Shown here piece by piece: positions 13,155 to 14,546 of a stretch of DNA of 14,546 bases. Positions within the stretch are counted from its first letter, which is position 1. The number at the start of each line of letters is the position of its first letter. A program made the position numbers and the translations under genes. The stretch lies in contig DJFQ01000070.1 of the NCBI GenBank assembly GCA_002432095.1, positions 652-15,197 on the forward strand. The letters run 5' to 3'. The stretch comes from Marinagarivorans sp. UBA5868. Its GTDB lineage: Bacteria; Pseudomonadota; Gammaproteobacteria; Pseudomonadales; Cellvibrionaceae. The notes beneath the pieces were generated by a model that saw nothing but the letters and a program-made list of their open reading frames with translations, did no database searches and had not been told where the DNA came from.

Positions 13155-14546
13155 ATGAGCAAATCCAAAATCCAATTGAGATCGGCCCGCTGGTTTGGCA
13201 CCAACGACAAAAATGGCTTCATGTACCGAAGCTGGATGAAAAACCAGGGCTTTCCCGACCACCAATTTGCCGGTAAACCTGTCATCGGCATTTGTAATAC
13301 CTGGTCCGAATTAACCCCCTGCAATGCACACCTGCGACAGATCGCCGACCGGGTAAAGCAGGGCATCTATGAAGCCGGTGGATTGCCGGTGGAATTTCCG
13401 GTTTTTTCCAGTGGAGAATCCAATCTCCGCCCCACTGCTATGCTCACCCGCAACTTGGCCTCCATGGATGTGGAAGAATCCATTCGCGGCAACCCGATAG
13501 ACGGCGTGGTGCTTCTGGTCGGGTGTGACAAAACCACTCCGGCGCTGCTTATGGGTGCAGCCAGTTGTGATGTCCCGGCCATAGTAGTCTCCGGGGGGCC
13601 GATGCTCAACGGCAAGCATCACGGAAAAGACGTCGGATCCGGTACGCTGGTCTGGCAGATGCACGAAAAACTCAAAACCGGTGAGGTTTCACTGGACGAA
13701 TTTCTCAGTGCCGAAGCTGGTATGTCACGCTCCGCTGGCAGCTGTAACACTATGGGCACCGCGTCCACCATGGCCTGTATGGCGGAATCTCTGGGTACCT
13801 CGCTTCCTCACAACGCCGCCATTCCCGCCGTCGATTCCCGTCGTTATGTGCTGGCGCATTTGTCCGGTATGCGCATCGTGGAAATGGTCGAAGAAGACCT
13901 GCGGCTGAGTAAAATTCTTACTCGCGAAGCGTTTATCAATGCCATTCGCACCAATGCGGCGATCGGCGGCTCCACTAATGCGGTGATTCACTTAAAAGCA
14001 ATCGCTCAACGTATCGGTGTAAATCTGAATCTGGACGATTGGCAGAATTACGGCAAAAACGTCCCGACCATCGTTAATCTTTTGCCATCCGGCAAATATT
14101 TAATGGAAGAATTTTATTACGCCGGCGGACTGCCGACGGTATTGCGACGTCTCGGCGAGCAGGGCCTGTTGGAAAAAGAAGCGCTGACCGCCAACGGTCG
14201 CAGCATTTGGGAAAACGTGGAAAGCGCGCCCTGTTACAACGATGACGTAATCCGCCCTGCGGATAATCCGTTGGTAAAAAGTGGCGGCATCTGTATTTTG
14301 CGCGGCAACCTGGCGCCCCGCGGAGCGGTGTTGAAGCCCTCCGCCGCCAGCCCACATTTGATGAAACATCGCGGTCGCGCGGTAGTGTTTGAAAATTTCG
14401 ACGATTACAAAGCGCGTATTGACGACGAAACTCTGGATATCGACGAAACCTGCATCATGGTGATGAAGAACTGCGGCCCCAAGGGTTATCCCGGTATGGC
14501 CGAAGTGGGCAACATGGGACTGCCAGCCAAAATTCTGAAAAAAGGC
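13155..14546 (+). CDS. L-arabonate dehydratase, IlvD/Edd family (partial)
   Basis: The first 464 residues are present and the frame runs off the window. Family members are about 580 residues, so about 80 percent is seen. The enzyme dehydrates L-arabonate to 2-keto-3-deoxy-L-arabonate in the cytoplasm using a [2Fe-2S] cluster. The cluster ligands are visible as Cys56 (CNTWSELTPCNAH), Cys124 (VGCDKTTP) and Cys197 (AGSCNTMGTASTM). From memory of the characterised Rhizobium leguminosarum enzyme (Cys59, Cys127, Cys200), the spacing is identical with an offset of three. Lys126 matches the carbamylated lysine next to the second ligand. RGNLAPRGAVLKPSAAS and MKNCGPKGYPGM are also family signatures. 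The catalytic serine region lies beyond the edge. D-xylonate dehydratases are close relatives, but the overall pattern fits the arabonate branch best. ATG at 13155 is the only start codon after the in-frame stop at 13110; no clear ribosome site is seen. Confidence 0.92.
   Translation, partial: MSKSKIQLRSARWFGTNDKNGFMYRSWMKNQGFPDHQFAGKPVIGICNTWSELTPCNAHLRQIADRVKQGIYEAGGLPVEFPVFSSGESNLRPTAMLTRNLASMDVEESIRGNPIDGVVLLVGCDKTTPALLMGAASCDVPAIVVSGGPMLNGKHHGKDVGSGTLVWQMHEKLKTGEVSLDEFLSAEAGMSRSAGSCNTMGTASTMACMAESLGTSLPHNAAIPAVDSRRYVLAHLSGMRIVEMVEEDLRLSKILTREAFINAIRTNAAIGGSTNAVIHLKAIAQRIGVNLNLDDWQNYGKNVPTIVNLLPSGKYLMEEFYYAGGLPTVLRRLGEQGLLEKEALTANGRSIWENVESAPCYNDDVIRPADNPLVKSGGICILRGNLAPRGAVLKPSAASPHLMKHRGRAVVFENFDDYKARIDDETLDIDETCIMVMKNCGPKGYPGMAEVGNMGLPAKILKKG

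Overview
The window reads as a chromosomal carbohydrate-use locus from a plant-cell-wall-degrading gammaproteobacterium, most likely Cellvibrio or a close relative in the Cellvibrionaceae (Saccharophagus, Teredinibacter). The main clue is the combination of lipoprotein signal peptides followed by very long poly-serine linkers (three genes: 1-907, 3211-4899, 7976-9025) with arabinoxylan-active modules such as CBM6, GH62, GH3 and GH51. Taxonomy is inferred from this style and gene content; no marker gene is present.

Layout. Positions 1-907 (minus) hold the N-terminal part of a CBM6 plus probable CE1 esterase lipoprotein, cut by the window edge. Positions 1152-3078 (plus) hold a membrane-anchored HSL-type alpha/beta hydrolase and a small cupin; neither has an obvious tie to the sugar genes. 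Positions 3211-9025 (minus) hold three secreted enzymes, each followed by a clear intrinsic terminator: a malectin-like/GH62 alpha-L-arabinofuranosidase lipoprotein, a GH3/PA14 beta-xylosidase-type enzyme, and a poly-Ser lipoprotein alpha/beta hydrolase. A non-coding stretch of about 550 bp (9026-9579) follows. Positions 9614-13042 (minus) hold an exported GH51 alpha-L-arabinofuranosidase, an AraD1/GguC-type FAH-fold protein and a FadR-type GntR regulator; the last two overlap by one base (TGATG). Divergent from the regulator, 13155-14546 (plus) holds the first 464 residues of an IlvD/Edd-family L-arabonate dehydratase, cut by the window edge.

How it fits together (inference from families). 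Esterases and side-chain arabinofuranosidases (CE1-like, GH62, GH51) strip arabinoxylan or arabinan, and GH3 releases pentose from the oligosaccharides. The freed L-arabinose would enter the non-phosphorylative oxidative route: L-arabonate to 2-keto-3-deoxy-L-arabonate (dehydratase), then to alpha-ketoglutarate semialdehyde (the AraD1-like protein), under control of the GntR repressor. The sugar dehydrogenase, lactonase, semialdehyde dehydrogenase, TonB receptor and transporter are not in view.

The least explained signals are non-coding: two unrelated short tandem-repeat arrays (three 18-bp units at 924-977; six units of about 20 bp at 11186-11304), each immediately upstream of a secreted polysaccharide-active enzyme; a palindrome over both predicted -10 boxes of the gntR/dehydratase promoters that shares an exact 12-mer with a distant intergenic site; and a terminator hairpin only about 30 nt before the GH3 start.
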